From Myxococcota bacterium (GTDB taxonomy: Bacteria > Myxococcota > XYA12-FULL-58-9 > JALHOP01), in contig JALHOP010000010.1 in assembly GCA_022842935.1 (NCBI GenBank), forward strand, positions 232,144 to 296,143: DNA of 64,000 bases, given 5' to 3'. The notes beneath the pieces were generated by a model. It ran no database searches. It was not told where the DNA came from and saw nothing but the letters and a program-made list of their open reading frames with translations. Below are positions 18,776 through 27,342 of the stretch, piece after piece. The position numbers and the translations under genes were made by a program. How positions within the stretch are numbered: position 1 is the stretch's first letter; each line of letters opens with the position of its first letter.

Positions 18776-19387
18776 TCAGAAGGTGTAGCGGACGGAAAAA
18801 GAGGTGCCGAGCCCCACGACACCGGGTCCCGGCAAGACGAGCACGGTCGCCGCGATGCCCGCGGAAAAGTCAGTAAGCAACGTGAGATACGTGAGGCCAA
18901 GGCCACCCACGAGGGCGAGGTTCATGCGCGGGACCGTGAGGGTCGGATCATCCGGATCGGTAGGCAACGGGTTGATGCGCGAGAAGCCAGCGCCGACCTT
19001 GGGCTCGATAGCAAAGCGCTGGGTGACGCGAAGCGCGTACACCAAATCGCCAGTGAGGCTGAGCAGGTCGTAACTCGTCACCGCCGCCCCGGCGGGCGTG
19101 ACGGCGGGGTCGTCGAAGTCGCTGATTGGGTTCTCGGCGACATAAGCCGCCGAGGCGCTCGCCTGCAGGCTCAAGTTGTCGCTCAAGTCGTAGCCAAGGT
19201 GCAGCGCGACGTATGGCTGCAAATTCGAGATGCCGTTGGTGTTTCCAAGGCTCACGAAGGTTCCGAAGTCCGCGCCGACGTACAAACCGCGCTGCAGAAC
19301 GAAGTTCGCGAGCGTGTCGTCTTCGGGCGCTTGCGCCGCGACGGCCGCGAGCGCGACCGCGGTGAGCAGTTCGATGACCACCGTCAC
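18776..19387 (-). CDS. gltH: Gliding/Nfs complex outer-membrane protein GltH (CglE)-like
   Basis: 203 residues from a GTG overlapping the gltG stop (GTGA). A signal peptide (MTVVIELLTAVALAAVAAQA) leads to a small eight-strand-like beta-barrel. Alternating strands run to the end, which closes on the aromatic FSVRYTF expected of outer-membrane proteins. In M. xanthus the gene after gltG is gltH (cglE), encoding a small outer-membrane barrel of the Glt complex that is transferable between cells. The name is based on size, barrel character and gene order. Sequence identity could not be tested, and NfsH is an equal alternative. Confidence 0.7.
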   Translation of the reverse strand: MTVVIELLTAVALAAVAAQAPEDDTLANFVLQRGLYVGADFGTFVSLGNTNGISNLQPYVALHLGYDLSDNLSLQASASAAYVAENPISDFDDPAVTPAGAAVTSYDLLSLTGDLVYALRVTQRFAIEPKVGAGFSRINPLPTDPDDPTLTVPRMNLALVGGLGLTYLTLLTDFSAGIAATVLVLPGPGVVGLGTSFSVRYTF

Positions 19388-20883
19388 TCACCGCCAGGCT
19401 TGAAGAGCCATGGATACGTGACCTCGGCCGTGCCACCGCCTTCGCAAGGTGGGAAGCGCATGTGGCTGGTGACTCGCGTGAGGCACTGTTCGACTGCGCT
19501 GCTGCCCAAGGTGCTCTCGATGACGCGGGATTCGAGGACGTCGCCGTTGCCACCGATGGTGAAGGCGGTGACGACCTTCCCAGAAAGGTCGGGGCTGCGT
19601 TGCAGCTCTTTTTCGTAGCAGAACTTCACCTGAGTCAGATGACGGGCGACCACGCGGCCGACCACTTGTTCGGAGAGGCAGCCCTTGATGACGGTGCGAC
19701 CAGGGACGACCTCGGTCGCACGCCCGCGTCCTCCGAGCTCGACGTTGGTGAGGCCTTTGCCAGCGCCTCTGCCTTCGCCAACCCCGCCGATACCGAGGCT
19801 CTTGCCGCCAGCACCAAGCCCGGTTCCGCGACCGCCAGTACCGCCGACGCCGCCGGCCTCGCCTTGATTGCGCGCGCGTAGCCCACCAAGCGCTTCGTTG
19901 ATGCCGCTACCCAGGCCCCCCGGACCGAAGACGTTCGCAGTGGCGCCGCCCGGCTTCTCTCCTAGTACCTGCAAGAGGCCCGAGCTCAAGGCGACGCGTC
20001 GGTCTTGCGACCGCTTTCGCGGATCGATGCGTGGTGCGCCCGGTTTGCTTGGCGCGGCGTCCTTCTGATCGCTAGGCCGACCCACCGCGCCTTCGTCACC
20101 CTTGCGTTTGCCGGCCTTGCTGCCAGCAGCATCGACTGGGATGCGAGGCTCCGGCTTTTTCTTGGCGCGCTCCTCGAGCACGAGCTTGGCGACGCGCGTC
20201 GGGTTCTCGAGCATCTCGATGGGCAACTCGTTCGACGGCTCTGGTGGTGTCAGAAGCACCGCCGTGAGCGCGACGATGTGCGCGGCCAAGGTGACGGCGA
20301 GCACCGTGGCGAAGTTCCTGTCGAGCCAGGCAAACGGCGTTGGTCGAACTCTCTTGGCAGCCGGAACCCAGCGGGCGGCGATCGTCACGTCGCCAATGAC
20401 GATGGCGACGCGCTCGCGCGCCTCGAGCTTGACCGAGTAGACTCCCTTACCCGAGAGCGCACCCGCGTCGACGCGCTTGAGCTTCACCAAGCGATCGAGC
20501 GAGAGCGGCATCTCGTCGTCGCCACGCACCTCGATACGCATCGATGTATCGAAGAGCAGCTCCATGCCGCTCCCCAGGGGCTGCGCGATGACGAACTTGT
20601 CCGCCAGGTGTGCCGGGAGCGTCGCCGGCAAGTCGACGGCACCGATGCCCACGGTAACCGGCCGCGGAGCGTCGAGGCTTACGACGCTCATGCGTGCGTC
20701 GCGCCAGAACATGGCGAGCTCGAAACGCGGGTTCGTACCCGGCACGGTCGCCGTGAGCTCATCGAAGACCGCAGACGGAACGCCGACAGTGTCGCGAGCG
20801 ACTTCGCGAAACGAGACCTCAGCGGCGGAGCCCCGTTTGGCCACGCTGACGTCCGTGTCTTCGTTCTCGAGCTCGCTCATCAT
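19384..20883 (-). CDS. gltG: GltG (PglI)-like inner-membrane protein, TonB-like C-terminal domain
   Basis: 499 residues. The cytoplasmic N-terminal region (about 50-175) has the pattern seen at the front of this family (FELAMFWRDAR...VVSLDAPRPVTVG); M. xanthus GltG carries an FHA domain there, but a classical FHA motif is not obvious here. One membrane span lies at about 189-211. A Pro/Lys region and a Gly-rich linker (about 330-395) cross the periplasm. The last roughly 95 residues (VVARHLTQVKFCYEKELQ...SGKVVTAFTIGGNGDV...FPPCEGGGTAEVTYPWLF) are the AgmX/PglI-type TonB-like domain. GltG links the inner-membrane motor to the outer-membrane part of the complex. It starts 10 bases after gltF. 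Confidence 0.85.
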   Translation of the reverse strand: MMSELENEDTDVSVAKRGSAAEVSFREVARDTVGVPSAVFDELTATVPGTNPRFELAMFWRDARMSVVSLDAPRPVTVGIGAVDLPATLPAHLADKFVIAQPLGSGMELLFDTSMRIEVRGDDEMPLSLDRLVKLKRVDAGALSGKGVYSVKLEARERVAIVIGDVTIAARWVPAAKRVRPTPFAWLDRNFATVLAVTLAAHIVALTAVLLTPPEPSNELPIEMLENPTRVAKLVLEERAKKKPEPRIPVDAAGSKAGKRKGDEGAVGRPSDQKDAAPSKPGAPRIDPRKRSQDRRVALSSGLLQVLGEKPGGATANVFGPGGLGSGINEALGGLRARNQGEAGGVGGTGGRGTGLGAGGKSLGIGGVGEGRGAGKGLTNVELGGRGRATEVVPGRTVIKGCLSEQVVGRVVARHLTQVKFCYEKELQRSPDLSGKVVTAFTIGGNGDVLESRVIESTLGSSAVEQCLTRVTSHMRFPPCEGGGTAEVTYPWLFKPGGE

Positions 20884-20893
20884 CTCGAGGTTC

Positions 20894-21196
20894 TCACAAA
20901 TCGTTTGGGGACGCGATCAGCTCGGGCAGGAAGTTCTCGCGCACGCGAATCAATGTCGAGAAACGGCTCGCCTTGCGGCTCACCACGTACGAGCCCTCCG
21001 GCTTGATGAGATCGCCTTCGATGAGCGACCCCGTGAAGTCGATAATGGTGCGCCGCTTGAACACGACCCTCTCTCGGCTCTCGGGAGACGCCTTGGGCGC
21101 CCCTTCGCTCGGCTTGGTAGCATCACGCGGACGCGTCTGCGCAGCGGCTGCGAGCGGAAGAAACATAAGGGTCACTGCTACGAAGCGCATCTTCAT
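20894..21196 (-). CDS. gltF: GltF (CglF)-like small periplasmic protein
   Basis: 100 residues. It has a signal peptide (MKMRFVAVTLMFLPLAAAAQ) and a compact mature part with VFKRRTIIDFTGSLIEGDL, then YVVSRKASRFSTLIRVREN, the conserved body of the CglF family as I recall it. In M. xanthus GltF/CglF is a small periplasmic component of the gliding complex encoded between gltE and gltG, exactly its place here. Its ATG overlaps the gltE stop (ATGA). Confidence 0.8.
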   Translation of the reverse strand: MKMRFVAVTLMFLPLAAAAQTRPRDATKPSEGAPKASPESRERVVFKRRTIIDFTGSLIEGDLIKPEGSYVVSRKASRFSTLIRVRENFLPELIASPNDL

Positions 21197-21990
21197 TGCG
21201 TCTTGTCCTTGGTGCCCTGCACCTGTGCGAGCGCGACAGAGAGACCTTGCGAGGACGCGGGACTGTCGTCACCAAGCGCGATGGCCCGGGCATATGCCGC
21301 CTTGGCCCGCGCGTAGTCCCTGTGCTCTATGGCAAGAGCGCCAATCGCCGCCTGGACCGCGGCGTCATCGGGAGCAAGGTCTGCCGCGGCCAGCAGCTCG
21401 ACTAGGGCTCGGCTGTCGTCACCACGCGCCCGCGCCACCTCGGCAAGGCCCAAGCGGAGCCTTGCATCCTTGGGTGCAGCCTCCGCTGCGCGCGCAAGCA
21501 TCGCCGCCGCGAGGACGACCTTCTTCTGCTTGGTGAGCGCGCGCGCAAGCTCCAAGGTCGCCGCTGGGTCGTAGGGGGTGCGCACAAGGGCCGCTTTGGC
21601 CGCTTCGCGAGCGCCATCGGCGTCACCATCGAGACGGGCGATGACCGCTTTGAAGGTCAGCAGGTCGACATCGTCGGGCCTGCGCGTTAGACCCGCCTCG
21701 ACGATCGAGCGCGCCGCGCGCAGGTCGCCGCGGCGAGCGAGGATTCGCGCGAGATCGCGAGCAGCCCAACGTGTTTCTGGGGCTGCTTCGTAAGCCAAGC
21801 GATACGCTTGCAGGGCGCCGTCGAGATCACCGCTGCGCTCGAGCGCAAGACCGCGCTGCCGTCCGCCATCACGCGTGGAACCCGCCGCGGCACCGACGGC
21901 TGGCGCTTGCTGCACGCCCTTTGCGCCCTGCTTTCCTCCCGCACACGCGAGCAGGATACTTGCGGCGATGACGCACGCAAACGTCTTCAC
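21193..21990 (-). CDS. gltE: GltE (AglT)-like TPR lipoprotein
   Basis: 265 residues from a GTG overlapping the gltD stop. The N-terminus MKTFACVIAASILLAC is a lipoprotein signal (lipobox LLAC, Cys 16). The rest is a row of tetratricopeptide-like helix pairs (GDLDGALQAYRLAYEAAP, GDLRAARSIVEAGLTRRP, KKVVLAAAMLARAAEAAP, RDYARAKAAYARAIAL). This fits AglT/GltE, the TPR lipoprotein needed for gliding in M. xanthus, although that protein is longer. Order gltD-gltE-gltF supports the name. NfsE is the paralogous alternative. Confidence 0.75.
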   Translation of the reverse strand: MKTFACVIAASILLACAGGKQGAKGVQQAPAVGAAAGSTRDGGRQRGLALERSGDLDGALQAYRLAYEAAPETRWAARDLARILARRGDLRAARSIVEAGLTRRPDDVDLLTFKAVIARLDGDADGAREAAKAALVRTPYDPAATLELARALTKQKKVVLAAAMLARAAEAAPKDARLRLGLAEVARARGDDSRALVELLAAADLAPDDAAVQAAIGALAIEHRDYARAKAAYARAIALGDDSPASSQGLSVALAQVQGTKDKTQ

Positions 21991-24900
21991 GAGGCCCCCT
22001 TCGCCGGTGGCATGAGCGCAGGGTCGAGGCTCTTGGCCGCTGGGGGTGGGTCGGCGAAACGTTTGGGTTCATAACCCTTTAGCGCTTCTTGGCTGCGGGT
22101 GAGCCATTCGTCATAGAGGCCCAGCTCGTATGCTTTAGCGGCGGCCTTGTCGAAAGCTTCGATGGCGCGTTCTTCGAGAGGAAAGGCCCGGTCACCAAGC
22201 TCTTGATGGTAGATGGAGCATTGTTCACCCGACAACCGCTTGGGGCACGGGCTGTCGAACATGGCCTTCGAGAGGTTCTTGTACAGGGTGCCGATGCGGT
22301 AGAGCGCGGCGATACCCTGCGTACCTTCACCCATCGCGATCACTTGGGTGTAGCGCTTTTGTACCGCGTCGACGGCAGCAAGCTTCTTTACGAGCTTCTG
22401 CGCGACGTCTTTCTCGGGACCTGTCAGGGTAATGCCAATGGCAGTCCGGTATTCCGGTTCGATGGCCGCGAAGGCGGCGGCGGCGGCCGAGCTCTTGACG
22501 CACGGTTCGCGTTTCGCTTTCGCAGACAGGCGCTCGTACGTTCGCGCCACGGTGTCGATCGTAACCTTCGGGGTGACGCCAGCCTCGCCGGCCCACTTGG
22601 CGGCCGCGTATTCGGCACAGTAGCGCCTAGCCTCGTCGCCAGCCGCATGGTCGCTAACGTAGCGTTCGAAGAAGGCGTGCGCGGCCTTCGCGTCTTGCTT
22701 AGCCTCGAGCGCCACTCCCGCTTTCCAAGCGACGGCGGCCGCTCGAACGTCTTTGTTGGCGGCGCGCAAGAGCTCCGCGGCGGCGAGATAGTCGGTCACC
22801 GCGACATCATATTCGCCGGCGCCTTCGCGGTCGCTCGCGGCCCGCAAGAAGAGCTCGACATCCTTCTTGTCGCGAGCACGACGCTCGAGAACGACGGCTG
22901 CCGCGGACAGCGAGGCAACACGCTCGTGAAGCTCCGCGGTCAGCATCACGACCTTGCCACGCACCTCATCATCACCGTCGGTGAGCGCCGGCGCACCCAT
23001 GGCCAGCGCCGCGTCGAGGTCATGCGCTTTGTCATACGCCAGCATGGCGTTGTAGCGCGCCGTCGCCGCGTATTTACTCCGGGGATGCTCGCGGACGAAG
23101 CCCGCGTATCCCGCGGCGGTAGCGCGCTCGTCGCCCTTGGGCTCGGTAACGTACAGCACCTCGTTGAAGGACGCCGCCTGGCTGTAGTCGTTGACGCGCT
23201 CGGCGAAAGCGCGGTCGCTCATCAGCTCACGGTTGCCAGCGATGACGCGAGCGTTCGCGGCGAGCTGCGCCCATTCCTTGCGGGCCGCGAATGACTCGAG
23301 AATCGCTTCCGCGGACGTCCGCGCCAGCGGATCGCGCGGATGTTTGGCGATGATCGTTTGAAAACGAGCAGCAGCCTCGTCGTAGCGACCGGCCGCGTAG
23401 AACTGGCTAGCCGCCTTGAAGCGGACCTTCGCGAGTTCCTGGTCGTTCGGCAGCAGCTCGACATACGCGTCGCATGCGGCGATCAGCTTCTCGCGCGCCG
23501 GTGAGAGCTCGCCATGCCCCCCGGTCGTCGTCAGGTCGGCGGTGAGCTCGACACGTTTGCCAGGCTTGGCGGCGACGATGCGGCTACCCACTGTCTCGCG
23601 GGTTCCGCTGACGACTTTGTCCCACGCCATCACTGCGCTGTAGGCCGCGCGCGGAGCCAGCTCGCTCTTGGGATCTCGCGTAACGACGACCATGAACTGG
23701 TCGGCGGCGAGCGCGAAGTCTTTGAGCTCGAACGCGATGTCCGCATAGAAGAATCGAAAGCGCGTGGCGTTTGGCGAGTCGGGGAACTTGTCGAGGTATT
23801 CGCGGTAGAGGTCGCGCGCCAGCATATAGCTGTCAGTTAGCTTGGTTTGCTGCGCGGCGCGGTGTTGCTCGACGACGAGCTTACCTAGCTCGTTTTCGAC
23901 GACTCCGTTAGCCAGGTCGACCGCTTGCGCATTGGCGGCATTACGCTTGGCCCAGGCACCACCCGGCGAATACACGTCGATGAGACGGCGGACCTCGCGG
24001 CGAACATCGTCGTTACGGCCCATCTGCGAGTAAGCGCTGACGAGTCCAACCTGGAGCTGCGGCGCGTCGACGGCATCGGGCTCCTCGTTGATGAGGCGCG
24101 TGCACGCCTTGATCTCGAGGAGATACTTCCCTTCCTCTTCATAACGCTTGGCGAGCTTGCGCAAGAAGCCGCGCGCCTTCGTCGGCGAAAGCTCCCCCTG
24201 ATAATAGGCGAACGCGTCGTCGAGCGAATCCATGTGCGAGTAGACACGCACCATGTCATTGAGCGCTTCGTCGAGGAGCTGTACGCGATCGTGCTCGCCG
24301 AGCTCACCTTCGCCGCCTGCGCGCTGCTCCTTCGCGTAGGCGACCACGGCGCGGAACTTCGCGAGTGCGGCTGGGTAGTCCTGCAAGTTGAAGTCGCACC
24401 AGGCGAGCTTGTAGGTGGCGTATGCGTAGACGCGCGGTCGCTTGGTGGCAGCGGCCGCTTCGTAAGCCTTGACCGCGTTCACGAGCTTACCCGTGTTGAA
24501 GAAGTGCTCACCGAGCTGTAGCCAGGCGTCGGCGGCGTAGCCCGAGTCGGGATACTCCTTGATGAGCGCCCAGAAGGTCTCGACACCTAGCTTCATCTCA
24601 CCAGCGTCGTACTGCGCGCTCGCTAGCGAGTAGAGCACTTCGTCGCGCCGCTCGTAGCTCGGATACTGCGCGAGGATCTGTTGGTAGAGCTTGAGCGCTT
24701 CGGCACGATAGGCGGCGCTCTCGGCGCTCTTCGGCTCACGCTCGAGCGTGGGTTCTTCGCCACGCTTGCCGTTCGCGCCCCACTTCTCGAGCGATTGGTC
24801 CCACGCCTGCATGGCGCGGAGACGTGCGTACTTCGACTTCGCCCAGTACATTTCAGAGAGGCGGAAAATCAGCTCGGCTTTCTGCGGACCCTCGCTCACC

Positions 24901-25055
24901 GTAGGTAGCAAGCGCTTGAGCTTCTCGATGGCCTCGTCGCGTTTGGCGTCCGCTCGGGCGTCCATGTCGACCTCGGCGCCTCGCAGCGCGAGCGGCGCCG
25001 GCCCTTCACGCGCCGAGACGGTAGATACGAGGAGGAAAAGGGCGGTCCAGGTCAT
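21987..25055 (-). CDS. gltD: GltD (AgmU)-like large periplasmic TPR protein
   Basis: 1022 residues. MTWTALFLLVSTVSA is a short signal peptide. The mature protein is almost entirely helical repeats of the TPR/outer-membrane-assembly-lipoprotein kind (LYQQILAQYPSYERRDEVLYSLA, FWALIKEYPDSGYAADAWLQLGEH, ARFQTIIAKHPRDPLARTSAEAI are examples spread along it). In M. xanthus GltD/AgmU is a periplasmic TPR protein of similar size that decorates the gliding complex along the cell. Its ATG overlaps the gltC stop and its stop overlaps the gltE start, so it is in the middle of a tightly coupled operon. Confidence 0.8.
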   Translation of the reverse strand: MTWTALFLLVSTVSAREGPAPLALRGAEVDMDARADAKRDEAIEKLKRLLPTVSEGPQKAELIFRLSEMYWAKSKYARLRAMQAWDQSLEKWGANGKRGEEPTLEREPKSAESAAYRAEALKLYQQILAQYPSYERRDEVLYSLASAQYDAGEMKLGVETFWALIKEYPDSGYAADAWLQLGEHFFNTGKLVNAVKAYEAAAATKRPRVYAYATYKLAWCDFNLQDYPAALAKFRAVVAYAKEQRAGGEGELGEHDRVQLLDEALNDMVRVYSHMDSLDDAFAYYQGELSPTKARGFLRKLAKRYEEEGKYLLEIKACTRLINEEPDAVDAPQLQVGLVSAYSQMGRNDDVRREVRRLIDVYSPGGAWAKRNAANAQAVDLANGVVENELGKLVVEQHRAAQQTKLTDSYMLARDLYREYLDKFPDSPNATRFRFFYADIAFELKDFALAADQFMVVVTRDPKSELAPRAAYSAVMAWDKVVSGTRETVGSRIVAAKPGKRVELTADLTTTGGHGELSPAREKLIAACDAYVELLPNDQELAKVRFKAASQFYAAGRYDEAAARFQTIIAKHPRDPLARTSAEAILESFAARKEWAQLAANARVIAGNRELMSDRAFAERVNDYSQAASFNEVLYVTEPKGDERATAAGYAGFVREHPRSKYAATARYNAMLAYDKAHDLDAALAMGAPALTDGDDEVRGKVVMLTAELHERVASLSAAAVVLERRARDKKDVELFLRAASDREGAGEYDVAVTDYLAAAELLRAANKDVRAAAVAWKAGVALEAKQDAKAAHAFFERYVSDHAAGDEARRYCAEYAAAKWAGEAGVTPKVTIDTVARTYERLSAKAKREPCVKSSAAAAAFAAIEPEYRTAIGITLTGPEKDVAQKLVKKLAAVDAVQKRYTQVIAMGEGTQGIAALYRIGTLYKNLSKAMFDSPCPKRLSGEQCSIYHQELGDRAFPLEERAIEAFDKAAAKAYELGLYDEWLTRSQEALKGYEPKRFADPPPAAKSLDPALMPPAKGAS
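22133..22141. repeat. CTTTAGCGG half-site (recurrent motif copy)
   Basis: One conserved half plus centre of the CCGCT-NN-AGCGG motif, inside gltD, where the coding strand reads GCC GCT AAA GCA. Confidence 0.4.
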
Positions 25056-26620
25056 CGCGACGCCTCGCGCGCTTCTTCGTCTTCACGCAAACACTCGCTG
25101 CGCAGAGTGTGACGGTAGTACCCGAGCTCGTCGAACCAAACCTCCTTGCGCTGACTCCAGTGCTGCCAGGCGTCGCTCGGGATCTCTGGCCGTGGCAGGC
25201 GTCCACGACGGTTCTTGAGGATCTCACGACCTTGCTCGAGCCAGTTGCGTTCGGCGTCGGCCACCTCGAAGTCGAGGATTCGCATCTGCGTGGTAAAGTT
25301 CTTCAGGTTCTCTTGCAGGTAGCGTAGCTGCGTTACGACGTGCCGACCGAGCGCCGCTTCGAGCTCGCCGCGCTGTTCGTCGATGATGCGACGCAGGTCA
25401 CGACCGATGCGCTGATTGGACCATTCGGCGATCTTGGTAATGGCGCTCGACTCCCAAGCCATGTGCTGTAGCTCGAAATGGAAGTCCTTGAACCGCTGGC
25501 CGCGGCGCACCTCGCGCGCGAGCTCGGCCGCATATTGCTTGCCACCTTCGGCGACGACATCGCGGTAGTAGCTCGCTGGCGCGCGCTCGCCAGCGAGATA
25601 GCGTTCCAGCTCCGCCGACATGGGCTCGTAGGAGCGGCGGTAAACGTCGTAGGCGGCGCGCACGCGATCCCACTGGCAGTTGACGAAGTAGGTCGTAGCG
25701 CGGACGACCCAGACCTCCGGCACGTGCCGACGTGCGAAGTACGGCGACAGCACGCTCTCGACGTCCCCCATGGCGCGACCGAAGTCATTGTCGCGGAAAT
25801 GTGCCCATGACGTCTCGTAGAGCGCGGTGAACCAATGCTCCGATGTTCGGGGAACTTCTTGGTAGAGCTCGGCTGCCGCGGCGAACTCGCCAAGCGCGTA
25901 GCTCGAACGCGCAGCAGCGATGATCGCGAGATCGCGTTCGCGCGCAGCAGCGACGTCTTGGGTCGCGTCGCCGACGTGACCACGCACCGCCATGAAGTGG
26001 CCGCGCGCGCCCGCGTGGTCGCCGGCCCGCGCAGCGAGGACACCCAGCAGATACCGCGCCTTGTTGTACTCGATGGACTCTGGTGTGACTGCTTCGAGGA
26101 AACGCTGGGCTTCAGTGTACTTGCGCTGCCGAAACGCGAGCTCGCCGATGATGAAGTTCACGCGCTCGGCTTGCGCCTTGTCGAGCTGACCGAAGGCCTG
26201 AGGTTCGTAGTGTTCATCGATCGCAATGGCGACGTACAGATGGTCGTGCAAGGCATCGCGAACGTCGAGGAGCCCCGCGATCGACGACAGATAGAAGCGG
26301 TTGCGCGGCCCCGCCTCGAAGAGGTCGCGGTAGTAGAAGTACGCCGGAACATACAAACCCAGGCGCTTCAGGCAATCCGCGAGGTAGACCTCGGCCGTGT
26401 CGCGTCTGTCTTCGACCGTGTCACGGGCCAAGACCTCGTAGAACTGGGCGGCCGCTTCGGCGTACTTGCCAGCCTCGTAGGCCTTGAGACCGCGCTGGAG
26501 ATCTTGAGCCCGCGCCGAACTGCCCCACAGCAACAGCGTAATGAGCGCGATAGACGTGGCGATACGGCGGCGAAACCGCGCTCGAGCGCTCATGGCAATT
26601 GATGATGCGACGTGCTTCAT
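25052..26620 (-). CDS. gltC: GltC-like periplasmic TPR protein
   Basis: 522 residues. A signal sequence (ATSIALITLLLWGSSARAQD) follows a basic n-region. The mature part opens with TPR-like repeats (DLQRGLKAYEAGKYAEAAAQ, RLGLYVPAYFYYRDLFEAGP, RQRKYTEAQRFLEAVTP) and ends in a helical, charged region (residues about 420-522; WLEQGREILKNRRGRLPR). M. xanthus GltC is a periplasmic TPR protein that partners GltA and GltB, and gltC follows them here. The ATG at 26620 overlaps the gltB stop; a second in-frame ATG at 26593 is possible. Confidence 0.75.
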   Translation of the reverse strand: MKHVASSIAMSARARFRRRIATSIALITLLLWGSSARAQDLQRGLKAYEAGKYAEAAAQFYEVLARDTVEDRRDTAEVYLADCLKRLGLYVPAYFYYRDLFEAGPRNRFYLSSIAGLLDVRDALHDHLYVAIAIDEHYEPQAFGQLDKAQAERVNFIIGELAFRQRKYTEAQRFLEAVTPESIEYNKARYLLGVLAARAGDHAGARGHFMAVRGHVGDATQDVAAARERDLAIIAAARSSYALGEFAAAAELYQEVPRTSEHWFTALYETSWAHFRDNDFGRAMGDVESVLSPYFARRHVPEVWVVRATTYFVNCQWDRVRAAYDVYRRSYEPMSAELERYLAGERAPASYYRDVVAEGGKQYAAELAREVRRGQRFKDFHFELQHMAWESSAITKIAEWSNQRIGRDLRRIIDEQRGELEAALGRHVVTQLRYLQENLKNFTTQMRILDFEVADAERNWLEQGREILKNRRGRLPRPEIPSDAWQHWSQRKEVWFDELGYYRHTLRSECLREDEEAREASR

Positions 26621-27342
26621 AGGAGGAAGCTCAAGCCTCCGATGAGCATGATGTTGTTGCGAATGTCGGTCGTTAGACCTGCGCCCTCACCCGCGCGGTC
26701 GGCGTAGACGAGGTCACGTAGCTCGATGCGAAGGCCAATCCAATCGGCGAAGAACAGGCGTAGACCGCCTGCGAGACTGGCCGCGATCTTGTAGCGATCG
26801 GCGCTCTCGCGTGGGGGACGCAAGCCCCGTCCGAGCGCTTCGTTGTCGGGACCACAATCGCCCTGCCCAGCTGGCGCGCACGGCTCGACCGTGGTGGCGA
26901 TGGCCGGGCCAGCAGAACCGTAGATGTCGTAGTCGATGAGGTGGCCGTAGAAGTCGAACTTGCCGTAGAGCGCCGAGAACTGGAGGCTCACCGCTCCGAA
27001 ATAGCGGAGTTTTTTCAGATCGACGGGCTCGGGAGCGAGCCGCTCCTCGTCATTGAGCTCGTAGACCAGGCTCGAATAGGCCGAGCGCATGATCCCGGGG
27101 ACCGAGCTGCTGACCTCAATCGCGAGGTTTTCTCGCGGATGGTAGACGAGCGCGACACCCGGCCCGAGCGACGAAGAGAACTTGTTGCTCATCGTCATGA
27201 AGAAGAACGGGGTGAGCTCGACGGAGCCACGCTTGAGATACGCCCGCCGCTGCACCACGTAAATCGACTCGTCAGGTAGCGTAAGGCTCCTCGGTGTCTC
27301 GTCCGCTGCAACGAGCAGGAGAGCAATCGCGAGTGGCGTCAT
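26617..27342 (-). CDS. gltB: GltB-like outer-membrane beta-barrel
   Basis: 241 residues from the ATG at 27342, which overlaps the gltA stop as ATGA and begins a signal peptide (MTPLAIALLLVAA). The frame is open to a GTG at 27381 but that would add 13 residues before the signal. The mature protein has alternating-hydrophobicity strands and ends in IMLIGGLSFLL. In M. xanthus gltB and gltA encode paired outer-membrane barrels of the gliding complex. The pairing and order with gltC give the name; A and B could be swapped. Confidence 0.7.
   Translation of the reverse strand: MTPLAIALLLVAADETPRSLTLPDESIYVVQRRAYLKRGSVELTPFFFMTMSNKFSSSLGPGVALVYHPRENLAIEVSSSVPGIMRSAYSSLVYELNDEERLAPEPVDLKKLRYFGAVSLQFSALYGKFDFYGHLIDYDIYGSAGPAIATTVEPCAPAGQGDCGPDNEALGRGLRPPRESADRYKIAASLAGGLRLFFADWIGLRIELRDLVYADRAGEGAGLTTDIRNNIMLIGGLSFLL

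Noticed and set aside
22089-23294. 401-codon plus-strand frame opposite gltD
   Set aside because: Shadow of the TPR gene; no signal, domain or ribosome site.
26621-26627. AGGAGG next to the gltC start
   Set aside because: It is on the plus strand, after the complement of the ATG; on the coding strand it reads CCTCCT and cannot serve as a ribosome site.
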